From: Henricia sp. BOLD:AAB3569
Lineage: Eukaryota > Echinodermata > Asteroidea > Spinulosida > Echinasteridae
Direction: 5' to 3'
NCBI GenBank assembly: GCA_037783545.1
Contig: JBBELK010000671.1
Span: 124,001 to 188,000 of the forward strand
DNA: 64,000 bases
The first letter of the stretch is position 1; each line of letters starts with the position of its first letter. The position numbers were made by a program, and so were the translations under genes. The notes beneath the pieces are model-generated. The model was not told the DNA's origin. It saw only the letters and a program-made list of their open reading frames with translations, and searched no databases. This document shows, piece after piece, positions 34,405 to 45,540 of this stretch.

Positions 34405-35447
34405 AAGCAGTCAATCCCAACCCGCAAGCATCTCATTTTGGTCAAGCGGTCACTCCCAACCCACAAGCATCTCCTGTCAGTCAAACGGTCAATCCCGATC
34501 CGCAAGCATCTCCTGTCCGTCAAACGGTCACTCCCAGCCCATACGCATCTCATGTCAGTCAAGCAGTCACTTCCAACCCACAAACATCTCCTGTCAGTGC
34601 CAGTCAACCTTTTTCTCAACCGGTGAACTTGTTGTCCGAGATTGGAAATATCATGTTCAGAAAGGAGTTGTTAAGTTTGAGCCTAATTCGTCTCTTCAAT
34701 GACTCTACTCCAATGTACAGAACCTGGAAGGCATCGATTATCAGTACAGTGAAAGAAATGAATGTACCTCCTTCACAGGAACTGAATCTTGTTATGAAGT
34801 GGTTGGGCAACGACTCAAGGAAATTGGTGGAACCACTAAACTCCATTTATATTGACCAACCATCGGAGGCATTAAAGCAAATTTGGTGGTTGCTAGATGA
34901 ATATTATGGCTCGCCAGAGGCCCCAGAATCAAATGTCATGAAGCTCCTTCATGAATTTCCAAAGCTTTCTGCAAAGGAATCTGGTAAACTTTTGCAGCTT
35001 GACCACTTGCTCCTGGAAGTCCTGCACCTCAAGAAGTCGGGAAAGTGCCCTAGACTAGCTAGTCTCGATTCAGCCCATGGTATTAACCCCATAGTTCAAA
35101 AGCTACCGCCAGGACTGCAAGACCAGTGGATGAAACGCGGATCAAAATACAAGGTTTTCAATGCTGGGTTATTCCCACCTTTTGACATATTTCACAGTTT
35201 CATCCATTCGGAAGCAAAGATGCGAAATGATCCAAGTTTTTCGCTAAGTCAATTCTATACAGTACCAGAGTCCATTAGTCCTGCCAAGATGGCAACGTTT
35301 ACCAAGCCAGTCAGTGCTTGGAAGACAGACATCGAAAACACCATCAGCCCTGAGGACACAACCCTACAGATGTGTTCTCTGCATAACTCAATGCACCCGC
35401 TGCATGAGTGCCGGCTGTTCCGAACGAAACCAATTCTGGAACGCTAA
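34405..35447 (+). pseudogene. BEL/Pao-like gag core
   Basis: The open frame (formally 34311-35447, 378 codons) first carries about five 13-residue repeats. It then has the conserved gag region: FNDSTPMYRTWKASI, MKWLGNDSRKLVEPL, DEYYGSPEAPESNVMKLL, HEFPKLSAKESGKL, GINPIVQKLPPGLQDQW and EAKMRNDPSFSLSQ. This is the gag-like protein found at the front of BEL/Pao polyproteins. It ends MCSLHNSMHPLHECRLF, the start of the cysteine-histidine region, and is cut by a TAA. The matching knuckle frame resumes seven bases later in the same reading frame, so one nonsense change may separate them. Confidence 0.82.
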
Positions 35448-35776
35448 CAGCTATTGAAGGAGTTGGGGGTGTGTTACAAGTGTTGTATGTCTACGAGACA
35501 TATTGCCAGAAACTGCAAACACCCTATCAAGTGCGAAGACTGTGGCAGTGATAGACATGTTACCGCTCTTCACGTCAACATGCCCCAACACTCATATCAA
35601 GAATTGAATGGCAGCCACTTCACTGGCAAAACAACAGCAAGCTCATCGACCGAAGCTCACAATGCACTGCAGATGATGGATGCATCAGGCAAGTCAGTGT
35701 GCGTCTCCCCACAACCGGAAGAACATACGTCCGCCCCATACACGAACTGATGTTGGTTAAATCCGCGCCAGAATAA
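35448..35776 (+). pseudogene. BEL/Pao zinc knuckles fused to the last residues of integrase
   Basis: The frame following the TAA reads LLKELGVCYKCCMSTRHIAR, then NCKHPIKCEDCGSDRHVTALH, the cysteine-histidine knuckles of BEL-type gag. Protease, reverse transcriptase, RNase H and most of integrase are absent. Instead, in another frame, VRLPTTGRTYVRPIHELML leads to a TAA at 35774-35776 and resembles the C-terminus of BEL integrase. The element therefore carries a large internal deletion. LTRs were not identified. Confidence 0.7.
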
Positions 35777-35948
35777 TGCCCAACAGTGACCAGAGGGTAG
35801 TCCACCCCAGTGATGGTCTTGCCTTAATTGGCACATTCTTAGAGCGTACATACTTATATTCACAGCCCTTTCTCTTCAGTTTGTTGTATTGTTAAATTTC
35901 AGTGATTTTTGTGGTTGATCGAAAGTAATTTGTTATTCTGCTGTTGGT

Positions 35949-36706
35949 GGGTTGTTCTAAAACCCCCTCGACCCCCACGACCCCCTCGACCCAACGACTC
36001 GCCTTCACGTGCGATTTTTTCACGTGCCCGAACCTGTGTTCTCTAGCCCGATTACGAATGCGGGCCAGCGCGGCCTAGTTCGAATGAGCCGCGCGTCGCC
36101 GTGTCATTGCTTCCAATACGTTTTTAATGTGTGTATCACCGAAGGGGCCATCCATAAAGTATGTACATGTAACTTAAGCACGGAATGCCGACTTTTTAGA
36201 CTACGCTCCCCCGTACGCAAATTTCGTGACGTCACCCACATACTTTAACGTTGGGTGTAGGCATTGGCTCCAACCCTCCCTCTCCCCCTCCGTGCGTACG
36301 TAGTTTATGGATGGCCCCGAAAGCGGTACAGCGCTTATCATCAGTCAGTCCGTAGCGCACGCGTTAATGAGGTAAAATCCTGAATTTTCTTTGCACAGCT
36401 TGTGTCGCGATCAAGCCCCGACAAAAAATAACGCTATATTTCGATAGGGGAGATAATGAGCTTAACTAGTGTAAGATCGGGTTTTAGAAGGTAGGAAATT
36501 TAGTCATTTTTAAGAACGTATTGGAAGCAACACTATGACGTCGCGTTCGCACACGGCGACGCGGCTCATTACGAACTAGGCCGGGCTGGCGCTGGCGCAT
36601 GGCTATGACCCGCATTCGTAATCGGGGTGTGAACACAGGTTCGGGCACGTGAAAAAGTCGCACGTGAAGGCAAGTCGAGGGGGTCGTGGGGGTTTTAGAA
36701 CAACCC
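35949..36706. mobile_element. Foldback element of about 760 bp, arms of about 180-190 bp
   Basis: The left arm (35949-36127) starts GGGTTGTTCTAAAACCCCC and contains GCCTTCACGTGCGA, CACGTGCCCGAACCTGTGTT and GCTTCCAATACGTT. The right arm (36511-36706) is its reverse complement with small indels and ends in AGAACAACCC. The middle, about 380 bp, has no ORF of note. It lies directly against the THAP-like repeat copy at 36707. Confidence 0.85.
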
Positions 36707-37260
36707 GTTTATAAACAGGGTTTTGACGAGAAGAACATAAAACGGCATGTGCAGTATTGAATGGAAAATATACGAAGGGAGTGTTCATCATGCTTGTAAT
36801 GTCCTTGTAATTCAAAATACAAACGTCAAAAACAGTTGATGTAATATTCTACTATTACCTTTTTTGTGAAAAAAACAGTGAAATTGTGGCTCACAATGAA
36901 GCTCTTTTGAAGTACATTGTAAATACTGCAGCACTACGACCGGGGGTTTTGTCATAGAACGAACGGCATACAGTGCGTGTTGAACGGTCCCTGCGAGCCG
37001 TAGTTCCCACGGGTTTGAAATTGGCACAGCACGGTATGCACAACGGCCGGTACATGTTAGAACGATCGGCTCATTTTGCTCTCTCTTTGCAATAAACAAG
37101 AAAATATTTCTGCTCTTTGTTTTTCATGATGTCTGGTAAAGCATACAACCGCACAACTACTGGGCACATCTCTGGCTTTTTGCACAAAAAAATAATTCTT
37201 CAAAAAACACCATTGAACAGAGACGGTTTTTGGATTGTTTGCGTGTAAACGTATGGAACT
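36707..37260 (-). repeat. Repeat with a THAP-like first exon, reverse copy
   Basis: It is the reverse complement of 23440-24030, diverged by point changes and indels. On the minus strand PSSCAVVCFTRHHEKQRAE is readable, matching the forward copy and the THAP-like pattern, before frame damage. The donor-like ending followed by GTAATAGTAGAATATTAC is retained. Confidence 0.5.
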
Positions 37261-38225
37261 GCCGACCGTGTTTACCTGTGTTTCTCAGGATTGCTTCACG
37301 GGATCATTAATATATAATTTCATTATCGAAAACCGCACTTTTGCTTGCGATTTCAGGGGCATGATATACTTATATTTAAATGATGTGACAAGGGAACTAC
37401 ATGTATTTGAGCCATCCCAGTGCAGTGCCAGATAACTGCACATGTAGGATTCAGTCACAGTGCCGCCTGCATTTGCACCAGATGAAAAACAAAACAGCCG
37501 TCCGTCCAAGCGCACGTCATTAAAAAACAAATAGGCGCTTTGCAAACGGCCGTCACTATGAGCAACTACATGTAACAATGGAAATTGGGCACACACTATT
37601 GTTAATAACAATGGCTTGTGCTCAATTTCCATTGTTATTTACTCATAGTGTGTACTTCTGACAAACTGTCAGAAGCTGTCGCCAGCTTTCCTACATGTCC
37701 TAGGGGAATTGAATTTCAACTTTTAAAAACAGACACCTTTCAATGACTTATTAATGAAGAAATTATTTGGTAAGGACTTGGTTCCCAGATTTGCCAAATG
37801 TCGGATAATTTCCCATGACTACTGTATGTTAATAGCGCCTGAACAAATATAATCATCCATTTCTCACTTTAGACTTAAAGGAGAGTCATTTCAAAATTAG
37901 GTCTTAAGTCACCAAACATTATCCGATGGCCATTGGCGTCACTATCATTCACTTACATGTACATGTACCATACTTTTGTTGTACCTGCGATCCCAGTTGC
38001 ACACATCAACAGACATGCATCCGTTTCAAGCAGTGCCCACAAATGGAGCACATGCACGAGTGCTGTTCGGCATGCATGGGCAGGATGGCAACAATGGTAA
38101 ACCTTCCTTTATTACCTCATACACATGTACTAAGAACCTGAAGTTTTATGTGTAGTCAGACAATAGTCACTATTATGTTTCTTTACTACATCAAAACCTT
38201 GACAGTATACATTTTATAGACTTGC
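37261..38225. other. Intron sequence with a compound palindrome
   Basis: At 37570-37650 CAATGGAAATTGGG and CTCAATTTCCATTG pair around ATTGTTAATAACAAT. At 37668-37733 there is text that is the reverse complement of 28480-28545 (GGGGAATTGAATTTCAACTT). Nothing coding is supported. Confidence 0.45.
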
Positions 38226-38455
38226 CTGCAATGTTTGGTTCAGTCCTCTAGTCTGAACTTCATCGGTAGATGCTTGTCTGACAGCCACCATTCTTGCAAC
38301 TTTTCTTTGTTTCCTAGTATCTCCTCTATTTTCCTGCGACTTGTGATCGGTATGTTCAGAGTGTAATGAATGCAATGTTGAAGCAAGATCCCGATCTGTT
38401 TTCGCAATGTGTGAAGCAACATTACTGCGTTTCTGTCTGTTTTCAACATCCAGAT
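38226..38455 (-). CDS. NPHP4: NPHP4 exon e, ends at a GC splice donor
   Basis: This 230-nt exon begins with two bases that complete the codon left open by the previous exon, after the acceptor CTTCAG. It encodes a polar region (LDVENRQKRSNVASHIAK near its start, MVAVRQASTDEVQTRG near its end) matching the arginine-rich linker of nephrocystin-4. In frame it runs LNQTLQ, after which the sequence reads CAG|GCAAGT. Reading on gives a stop within four codons, and the nearby GT would put the next exon out of frame. GC at this donor gives the phase 0 that the next exon needs. The junction is inferred, not observed. Confidence 0.9.
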
Positions 38456-38770
38456 CTGAAGAGAACAGACCAAAATATGATAAAAAGTGTACATAGGGTG
38501 TATATATATCTGCATTAGAGTGTAGAATTCACACTTTCTCAAAGCATTTTCTCACTGGAGCATCACAAAATCCAGTGCGAACTTGCCCTGAGGCCACACC
38601 TGGGTGACGCGCGATCCTCCCCCATCCTATAATCCCATCCCCCATCCTAAAATGTCTACAGGGTTGTTTATTTACAATCTTTGTTAGATATATAATTTTC
38701 ATAAAAACAAACAAACAACCCAACAACACCCCCCTCCCCAACAAAAATAACATGTACCGAAGGATCTTAC

Positions 38771-38978
38771 CACTAGAGCTCATGCCCAGGCTGACACTTC
38801 CTCCAGGAAAAGCTCCACTACCATGTTCCTGTATCACTGCCGTGGCATCATCTAGTGCCATTGTTTCTGCCCTTGTAGCATGCATATCTTTAGGATGACC
38901 AATGTTTGCTAATCGTAGATGGAGGTGTCCCTTTAAGTTGACCTGCACTCCAACTGGATGAACACTACCACCACGAGT
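38771..38978 (-). CDS. NPHP4: NPHP4 exon d
   Basis: This 208-nt exon has the acceptor TTTTCCAG and the donor GTG|GTAAGA. It starts in phase 0 and ends after one base of a codon. The peptide contains GHLHLRLANIGHP, matching the conserved nephrocystin-4 stretch after the EYN segment, and then a Gly/Ser-rich linker (HGSGAFPGGSVSLGMSSS). It is separated from the next exon by only 315 bp, the shortest intron found in this gene here. Confidence 0.92.
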
Positions 38979-39239
38979 CTGGAAAAGTAAGTTTTTGTAC
39001 ATTATCTCATCAAATGTCAACATATATGTGACCCACCAACACAAAAACAGGCAGAACTCGGCAAATGCCATTTCGAGATGTCACTTTTAAAGCGACACGT
39101 TGCTTTGAATTGGAATGGACATGATTGGAAATAGTCAAAAAGTAGAATAAAAGATTCAGATAAATATACCTCACATTGTACGGTTTGTTTAATTTCGTGT
39201 CAAAAGAATTTCCGCCATTTGTAGAACCGATTTTTTTGA

Positions 39240-39400
39240 TTTAGTCAAGCCCCCTGGTACCCGTGCACACGGGGCGAGCAGCTAGGCTAGGGAGCGAGTC
39301 AGTCAAGAGGCGAGTTGGTCATGGGCGAGTCGGTCAGAGGGCGAGTTGGAAAGGGGCAAGTTAGTCTAGGCCCTAGACGGTCATTATGTGTTGGATACCC
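39240..39400 (+). repeat. Degenerate short tandem repeat
   Basis: Repeated GGGCGAGTCGGTCA-like and GGCGAGTTGGTCA-like units, about 14-16 bp each. Confidence 0.6.
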
Positions 39401-39959
39401 GACTGCCGCAAGAGGGCGTAATCACGCAATAGACTCGTTCGTAGTCCTATCACCATATCGTTTTGTCAAAATGACCGTCTAGGGAAATCCGTAAATTTTC
39501 CGGGGCCTGAAAAAGGGGGGAAATTAGTGCGCATGCGTTAGTTTTGTATGCAGATACGGGTAGATTTTTCTTAACGCACGCGCACTTAAGAGCAAATAGC
39601 CTGGTACATGCACCGTACGTTCGGCGCTTATATCGTGTTGATTTGAAAGTTTGTTGTTGTTAATAGTAGGCGTCGTGGTTGATTTGACCGGTACGCGTTG
39701 TTGATTTCGCCGGGTGGCTCGCGTGGTTGCAAGGGTACGGGTAGGCGAATATTCTTTGCAACGGACGGGTGGCGAAGACCTGCGAAGTAACAGAACCTGG
39801 CCGATGTTGGCGGTTAGGCTTCGGTCGGTCTGAAAAATACCCCGGGAAAAAATACTTGGGGAAAAATCCATATAGACCGCACGAGTTTTGAATTTTAAGA
39901 CGTCTTTTTTCTTTATAAAATTTGCAACCGTCGTTAGCAAATCGTAGGTACAAAATGCA

Positions 39960-40440
39960 GCGGGGAGAGGAAAAACGACGTCTTAAAGACGTCTTTTTTT
40001 TCTCTATCTAAAACATCATCTTCACCAGGCAACAAAAGCAAAAACACGACGTCTTTATGACGTCGTTGTCAAATCATCTGTGCTACATACAGCAGGAAGA
40101 ACAAAAACGACGTCTTAAAGACGTCTTTTTTTCCTTTCTGAAACAACATCTCCACCTGCCCAAAAGCAACAAAAAACACGACGTCTTTATGACGTCGTTT
40201 TACCGTCGTTGTCAAATCGTGTGTACCGTCGTTAGCAAATCGTGGGTACAAAATACAGCGGGGAGAAGAAAAACAACTCCTTAAAGACGTTTTTTCTCTA
40301 TCTGAAACATCATCTCCACCCGCCAAAAGAAACAAAACACGACGTGTTAAAGACGTCTTTTTTCAGTTGTTTTCGAGTCGTGCGTCATAAAGTGGTCGTG
40401 ACAAAAAAATGACGTCTCATAGACGTCTTTTTCTAGCTGT
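39960..40440. repeat. GACGTC-rich array, part 1
   Basis: Short palindromic runs AAAGACGTCTTT and ACGACGTCTTTATGACGTCG recur many times. Blocks such as GGGGAGAGGAAAAACGACGT and ACATCATCTTCACC repeat about every 120 bp. Non-coding. Confidence 0.8.
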
Positions 40441-40799
40441 TAAAAAAAATGCAATGCATTGTGGGATTGCATGTAACTCAACAGATTTACCGTGTAAAAA
40501 GGCTATTTTGCTTCAGTTTTGGCAGTTTTTTTTGTTTTTTGTAAATTGGTTGTTGCTTGATAATAGGCAAATTGGCAAATGATGAGTGATTAGAATTAAA
40601 TTTGGTATGCTGTTAGTAGGTGTGTGCCAACCATGGGTTACAGGGTGCAGGTTTTTGTGTAGAATAAATAGAAGTCGCGCATAAAGATAATGTATGAGTA
40701 GAGTATCAGTAGTGTATCAGTAGAGTATCAGTATACATGTAGTGTACGTATGAATAATGTATGAGTAATGTACGAGTATATGACCCCTCAATGTATGAG

Positions 40800-41465
40800 G
40801 CGTCGGAAAAAAATACGTCTTTTAGGCGTCAGGGGAAAAGACGTCTTTTGGCTTTGCATATACATGTACGACCCAAAAAAGACGTGAATAAGACGTGAAA
40901 AGACGTGAATAAGACGTGAATAATTTACGTAAATTAGACGTCAAAAAGAGACGTCTTTTACTCGTCTAAAAGCAGACGTCTTTTTCTCGTCAAAAAACAG
41001 ACGTCATTTGGCTTTGCATATACGACCCCTCAAAGACGTGAATAAGACGTCAATAATTTACGTAAATTAGACGTCAAAAAGAGACGTCTTTTACTCGTCT
41101 AAAAGCAGACGTCTTTTTCTTGTCAAAAAACAGACGTCATTTGGCTTTGCATATACGACCCCTCAAAGACGTCAATAATTTACGTAAATTAGACGTCAAA
41201 AAGAGACGTCTTTTACTCGTCTAAAAGCAGACGTCTTTTTCTCGTCAAAAAACAGACGTCATTTGGCTTTGCAGATACGACCCCTCAAAGACGTCAATAA
41301 GACGTCAATAATTTACGTAAATTAGACGTCAAAAGGAGACGTCTTTTACTCGTCTAAAAGCAGACGTCTTTTTCTCGTCAAAAAACAGACGTCATTTGGC
41401 TTTGCATATACGACCCCTCAAAGACATCAATAATTTATGTAAATTAGACGTCAAAAAGAGACGTC
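40800..41465. repeat. GACGTC-rich tandem satellite, part 2
   Basis: A unit of roughly 120-130 bp (TTGGCTTTGCATATACGACC, CCTCAAAGACGTCAATAA, TTTACGTAAATTAGACGTC, TTTTACTCGTCTAAAAGCAG, CTTTTTCTCGTCAAAAAACA) is repeated about four and a half times with high identity between units. Nearly every segment is a GACGTC palindrome or a half of one. Non-coding. Confidence 0.9.
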
Positions 41466-43030
41466 TTGTGCCCACTGGGATGCTTGTTAAAATGTGCCAA
41501 ATTTACATGCGAAATTGTCAATAAAAATGAATAGACAGCAACTTTAAAAATTGTGATGTGATTTTGGTGATATTTTGGGGCGGAAAATCTCACCACTGCA
41601 CAGGTGGATTTGCGTGATATTTGGCACACGTACAAAGAAAACCAGCCCCAATAGGCCTGTACCAAAAATAAATCAGCCTCGCAGATTAAATGACAGAAAC
41701 CATACAGAAACTGAAGTGCAATTTCACGTAGCAGTCTATCAAGCTTGCAAACTTCGGTTACGGATTTGACCAAGTAATAGTGTCGCGACTGCATGCACGA
41801 CTGATGATGTCACGGATTTCCAAGTCCCTAGCATAGGCCTATAGATTTATCTTATGACAGTGCTATTGCTGGTTTTAAGTTGACATTTTGAAAACCCACT
41901 GGGAGGGAAGGGGAATTTATGTCACGAAAAAATGTTGCTCTCTTGTCGATCCTATCAGTTTTTGTGCACGCACGATCGAGTCGCCCGGTGTGCAGTATTT
42001 GCTTTTTGCGAGTTCCTTTCTTCCAGATTTTGTGTGAGCATGGAGCTATTTATAGCTCCATAGTGTGAGCGATTTTCTCTGTTATGGGATGGTAAAATGA
42101 AATGTATATCTGTCAAATATTCCAGATTTTTTCCTAAGATTTCTGAGCCATAGAGATTTAGGCCAATAACTGTTCAACACACGATCAAGCTACGGCAACA
42201 AGCAGTGTTTTAATTTCACCCGGTTTTTTTTTTTTCATTCCTAAAAATGTACAGCTTGAAAGATTATTTTCCCGAACCGGCGGGTTTTAAACTGGCAAAT
42301 AGGTTCAACTGTGGCTTCGATTATCTGTGGAACAGTACCTATCTTTTGCAATGTCCTATACAATTGTATTTCCAACAAAATCTCTAAATTGCCGTGTCAA
42401 AATCGTAAGGTTTGCCGAGGGCATTACGATTTTCCCAGCCCGTGGCTTCCCCGTGCAGTCATGCCACGATGTGAGGACACAGGAGACTAGACATCGTGCA
42501 TACATGCATAGTAAGCAGGCGACAGTGCGCTCTGCATAACATTATACAAAACAGGTGCGCGCCCACGGCGCTGTCACTACGAGATTCCCTAGACGTTGTT
42601 ATTGACTGTGTCGCGGCCAAATTCATGGCAGTGCTAAGCACAAACATTTATTTTCTTTATAAAATGGATTAAAATCTAAAATTATTCGCCGATTCGTGTT
42701 CTTCGCAAAAGTAGAAGAATACACAGTACCTACGATTTTGGCTGGCAATCCATTTTTTGCAAAATAAAGCAACCAATTCCTGTGCTAAGCAAATTGTTGT
42801 AATTAGCAGCGCCAACAAATTTGACCAGAGTTGACCAGATTCCCACTTGGTCATGTGTGTGCACAATAAGTGTACACTTTCAGTCTCACTGTCAAATTAT
42901 GGCTCAAATTTCAAACTTGTCCAACTCACAAAAACTCTGTTGATCTAAAAACTTCAGGATGTATACTAATAATTCCTAAAATATCAGAGCGTGGCATTAT
43001 GATTAACATGTCTATTTTTTCCAATGAAAT
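41466..43030. other. Intron sequence, nothing firm
   Basis: A perfect small hairpin ATGGAGCTATTTATAGCTCC plus AT occurs near 42040, flanked by direct repeats GTGTGAGC. No coding support. Confidence 0.4.
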
Positions 43031-43430
43031 CATGATTTGTAATTGGTTGTCTGGAGAGGACACTTTGTTAAACACAGAATATCACAATATAATGGCCAGA
43101 CGAAATGTTGAAATGGTAATGCCATGCAATGTCCTGTTAGAAGGAATGGTACTGTTAATTTTACAAACATAACATAAAATATTTCAATCATGGTTGACAT
43201 GTTATATTACAATTAACTGCTGTCCTGGAGAGGACAAATGTTTAACGGATTTTCCACAACCCTGAATATGATCTTGATAATATTTACTCATCAAATCTCT
43301 CCCACGATCAAATTGTCATATTTACTCCATCAAATGTGTCCTGTAGATGATACAAACATACTTGTGAGTACATATTTTCAAACTATTCCATTGTCATGAA
43401 TACTTTGTCCTGGAGAGGACATTACCATAT
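43030..43430. repeat. Dispersed TGTCCTGGAGAGGACA motif
   Basis: TGTCCTGGAGAGGACA or a close form occurs near 43048, 43222, 43336 and 43410, separated by unrelated AT-rich sequence. Meaning unknown. Confidence 0.5.
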
Positions 43431-44720
43431 TTTATTTAACGGGAAATCCACCTTATTTTAAAATGTTCATAAAATTAACATTTTTCGACCGAATTACACC
43501 AACCCAAGTTTCACAATATTGTTGAACACTATATATCCATGATTGATCACCAAATTCACCACAATAATGCATCATCAACAAATGATTCCACTTAAACTAA
43601 TGTAAAACTTGAAATGAGACTGCAAAATGGTGTTAAAAGTGCATGTAAATAGAGAAATTCAAAACGAATAACTCGTAGAATTATATAAAAATAGTTCTGT
43701 AGCTTGTCCTTCATATTACCCATCATATAAAATCACTCATAACATGTACATGTATTTGCACTGATAAAGTTATCTAGGATGGGTTATACTGTAATTTACT
43801 CAATTGACCACTTATTGTGAAATAGCCCATTAGTACATGTACCCAAAATAAAGTGACTAAACCTGAAGCATTTTGCCCTTGTACATTCTCAAGCACATTG
43901 AAATATGAGCCTTTACGGTTCCCCACAATTCCCCACGCTAGGCATGATGGAACAAAATTCTGGAACACTGCACACACAGTATAGTGCTATACTTCGATCG
44001 TGTACACACTGCAAACAAGTTGTATAAAATTCGTTGGTTAAATTACTTTAATCAGTTGTTGAACAAAGATTTAGGCAACATATGCTGAAAGTTTGCGTAT
44101 TTTGCGCATGTACATGTATGTTGAACAAACGTCTTTGTCCAACGTTGAATAAGAGATGTTGAATAAAAAAGTTGGAAAGCTGCGTTTCCTTACACAATTG
44201 TTGATTGAATGTGAGCGGCGGGAAAACGAAATTGACAACAGTTAAGCAATATAGACCACATGGTTAAATTTAATCAACATTTGTGTAAAACATACCCAAC
44301 AGTTGTTTATTTAAACGTCATGTGCATGCGTGTGCTTGGTAATGATGGAGGTAGAACATCGTCAAAGTCGATACCGAGAAAATGAGGAAAAATCCTAAAC
44401 AGTGTGGGCTTGTTTAGGCAATGGAGGACACTCATAGGTAAATAGGATAACTGGGGCACACTGTGGCACGTTATTTAGGGTATGTTTGGATTAAAAAGAC
44501 GTTCAGTACTTGAAGAGATTATGTGACATGCGATTAGCACATGCATGCGGCCATTTTCATGTCGCTGTGTTACAAAATACGTACGCATACACAGGTACAT
44601 GTATTCACGTATACATGTAGCATGCATACTACATGTAGTACGGTGTCAGCAAATCTCTTAGACAACTGGACGTATATTATACCACGTGTCAAAAAGTCCT
44701 ACTTTTCATCGTGAATAATT

Positions 44721-45119
44721 TTGTAATTTTTCAACGGATTTTAACCAAACTTTCAGATCATGTAAACAATTTTGACAAATTTTATTGAGCGAGTTTAATC
44801 GGGTTTTTCCAAGAGGCTGAGATTTTAAAAGCCAGATAAAAATAGGTAAATTTCAGAATTTTTATTTGATTTTGACCTGATTCAATAATACATTGCTGGA
44901 GAGTGGTGGAATGTGCGAGCTGCAGGATCCCCCCTACTAATGTTTGCAAACCACCTCAATCGTTTCGCGCAAATTTAAGGTACAAATTGACTTTTGTTTT
45001 TCGTATGGCTTTTAAATCTTGCTCTCTATGAAAAAGTTGATAAAACTCGCTCAATAACATTTATCAGGCCTTGTTTACATGATCTAAAATTTTGGTTTAA
45101 ATCCGTCGGAAAATTGCAA
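44721..45119. mobile_element. Foldback/MITE family copy 2
   Basis: Ends TTGTAATTTTTCAACGGATT and AATCCGTCGGAAAATTGC are inverted. The arms extend about 110 bp (ATTGAGCGAGTTTAATCG against ATAAAACTCGCTCAATAA). The core is the reverse complement of the 11629-12124 element. A TA-flanked MITE follows almost directly. Confidence 0.8.
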
Positions 45120-45124
45120 AGTTA

Positions 45125-45300
45125 CACTGCAAAACTGTGGTTCGTGTTAAATTAACACCAGTGGTGTTGTTAAAATGTAACACCTATTTAATACCACATT
45201 TGGAATAAATGCACACCCGTGTTCAAATTTAACACCAGGATTGATAAGATGTATAAGACAACACCCACTGGTGTTATTTAACACCACAGTTTTTGTAGTG
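45125..45300. mobile_element. MITE of 176 bp, TA target duplication
   Basis: Ends CACTGCAAAACTGTGGT and ACCACAGTTTTTGTAGTG are inverted and flanked by TA on both sides (45123-45124, 45301-45302). The interior repeats TTAACACCAGTGGTGTT-like palindromes. Size, ends and TA duplication fit a Tc1/mariner-type MITE. Confidence 0.8.
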
Positions 45301-45344
45301 TATTTAAGATAAAAAGTACAACTTTTGTTCACACCTAGTACAAG

Positions 45345-45540
45345 CCAACCCAAACGTACCCAGCCCGGTGTGTTACAGCCAGTGGAGTGTCTTCCACTAC
45401 ACGAACAAGCCTCAACTCTGTGAGATGTGTCTTCATGTCCTCTGAACCGACTTGGAGGACGTACGTTTGACCTTGGTCAGTAACAACCACAGCGTGAAAT
45501 TGCCCGATAAAGAAATGGGTAAAGTGTGCATGAACAGCAC
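45345..45540 (-). other. Unexplained coding-like segment
   Basis: A minus-strand frame stays open from about 45540 to 45345 and reads like protein (GQFHAVVVTDQGQTYVLQVG, then MKTHLTELRLVRVVEDTPLA). It has an acceptor-like GACCAAG and a donor-like CTGG|GTACGT, which would give a 112-nt exon 45360-45471. It cannot be part of NPHP4, since the flanking exons join in phase and in protein order without it. It may be an exon of another gene or a mobile-element fragment. Confidence 0.35.

Noticed and set aside
39524..39953. 138- and 97-codon minus-strand ORFs
   Set aside because: No motif and no neighbouring support; they run into the GACGTC-rich array.
45360..45471. Extra NPHP4 exon
   Set aside because: Its phases (1 in, 2 out) do not fit between exons 50319-50420 and 38771-38978, which join in phase 0 and in the conserved protein order without it.
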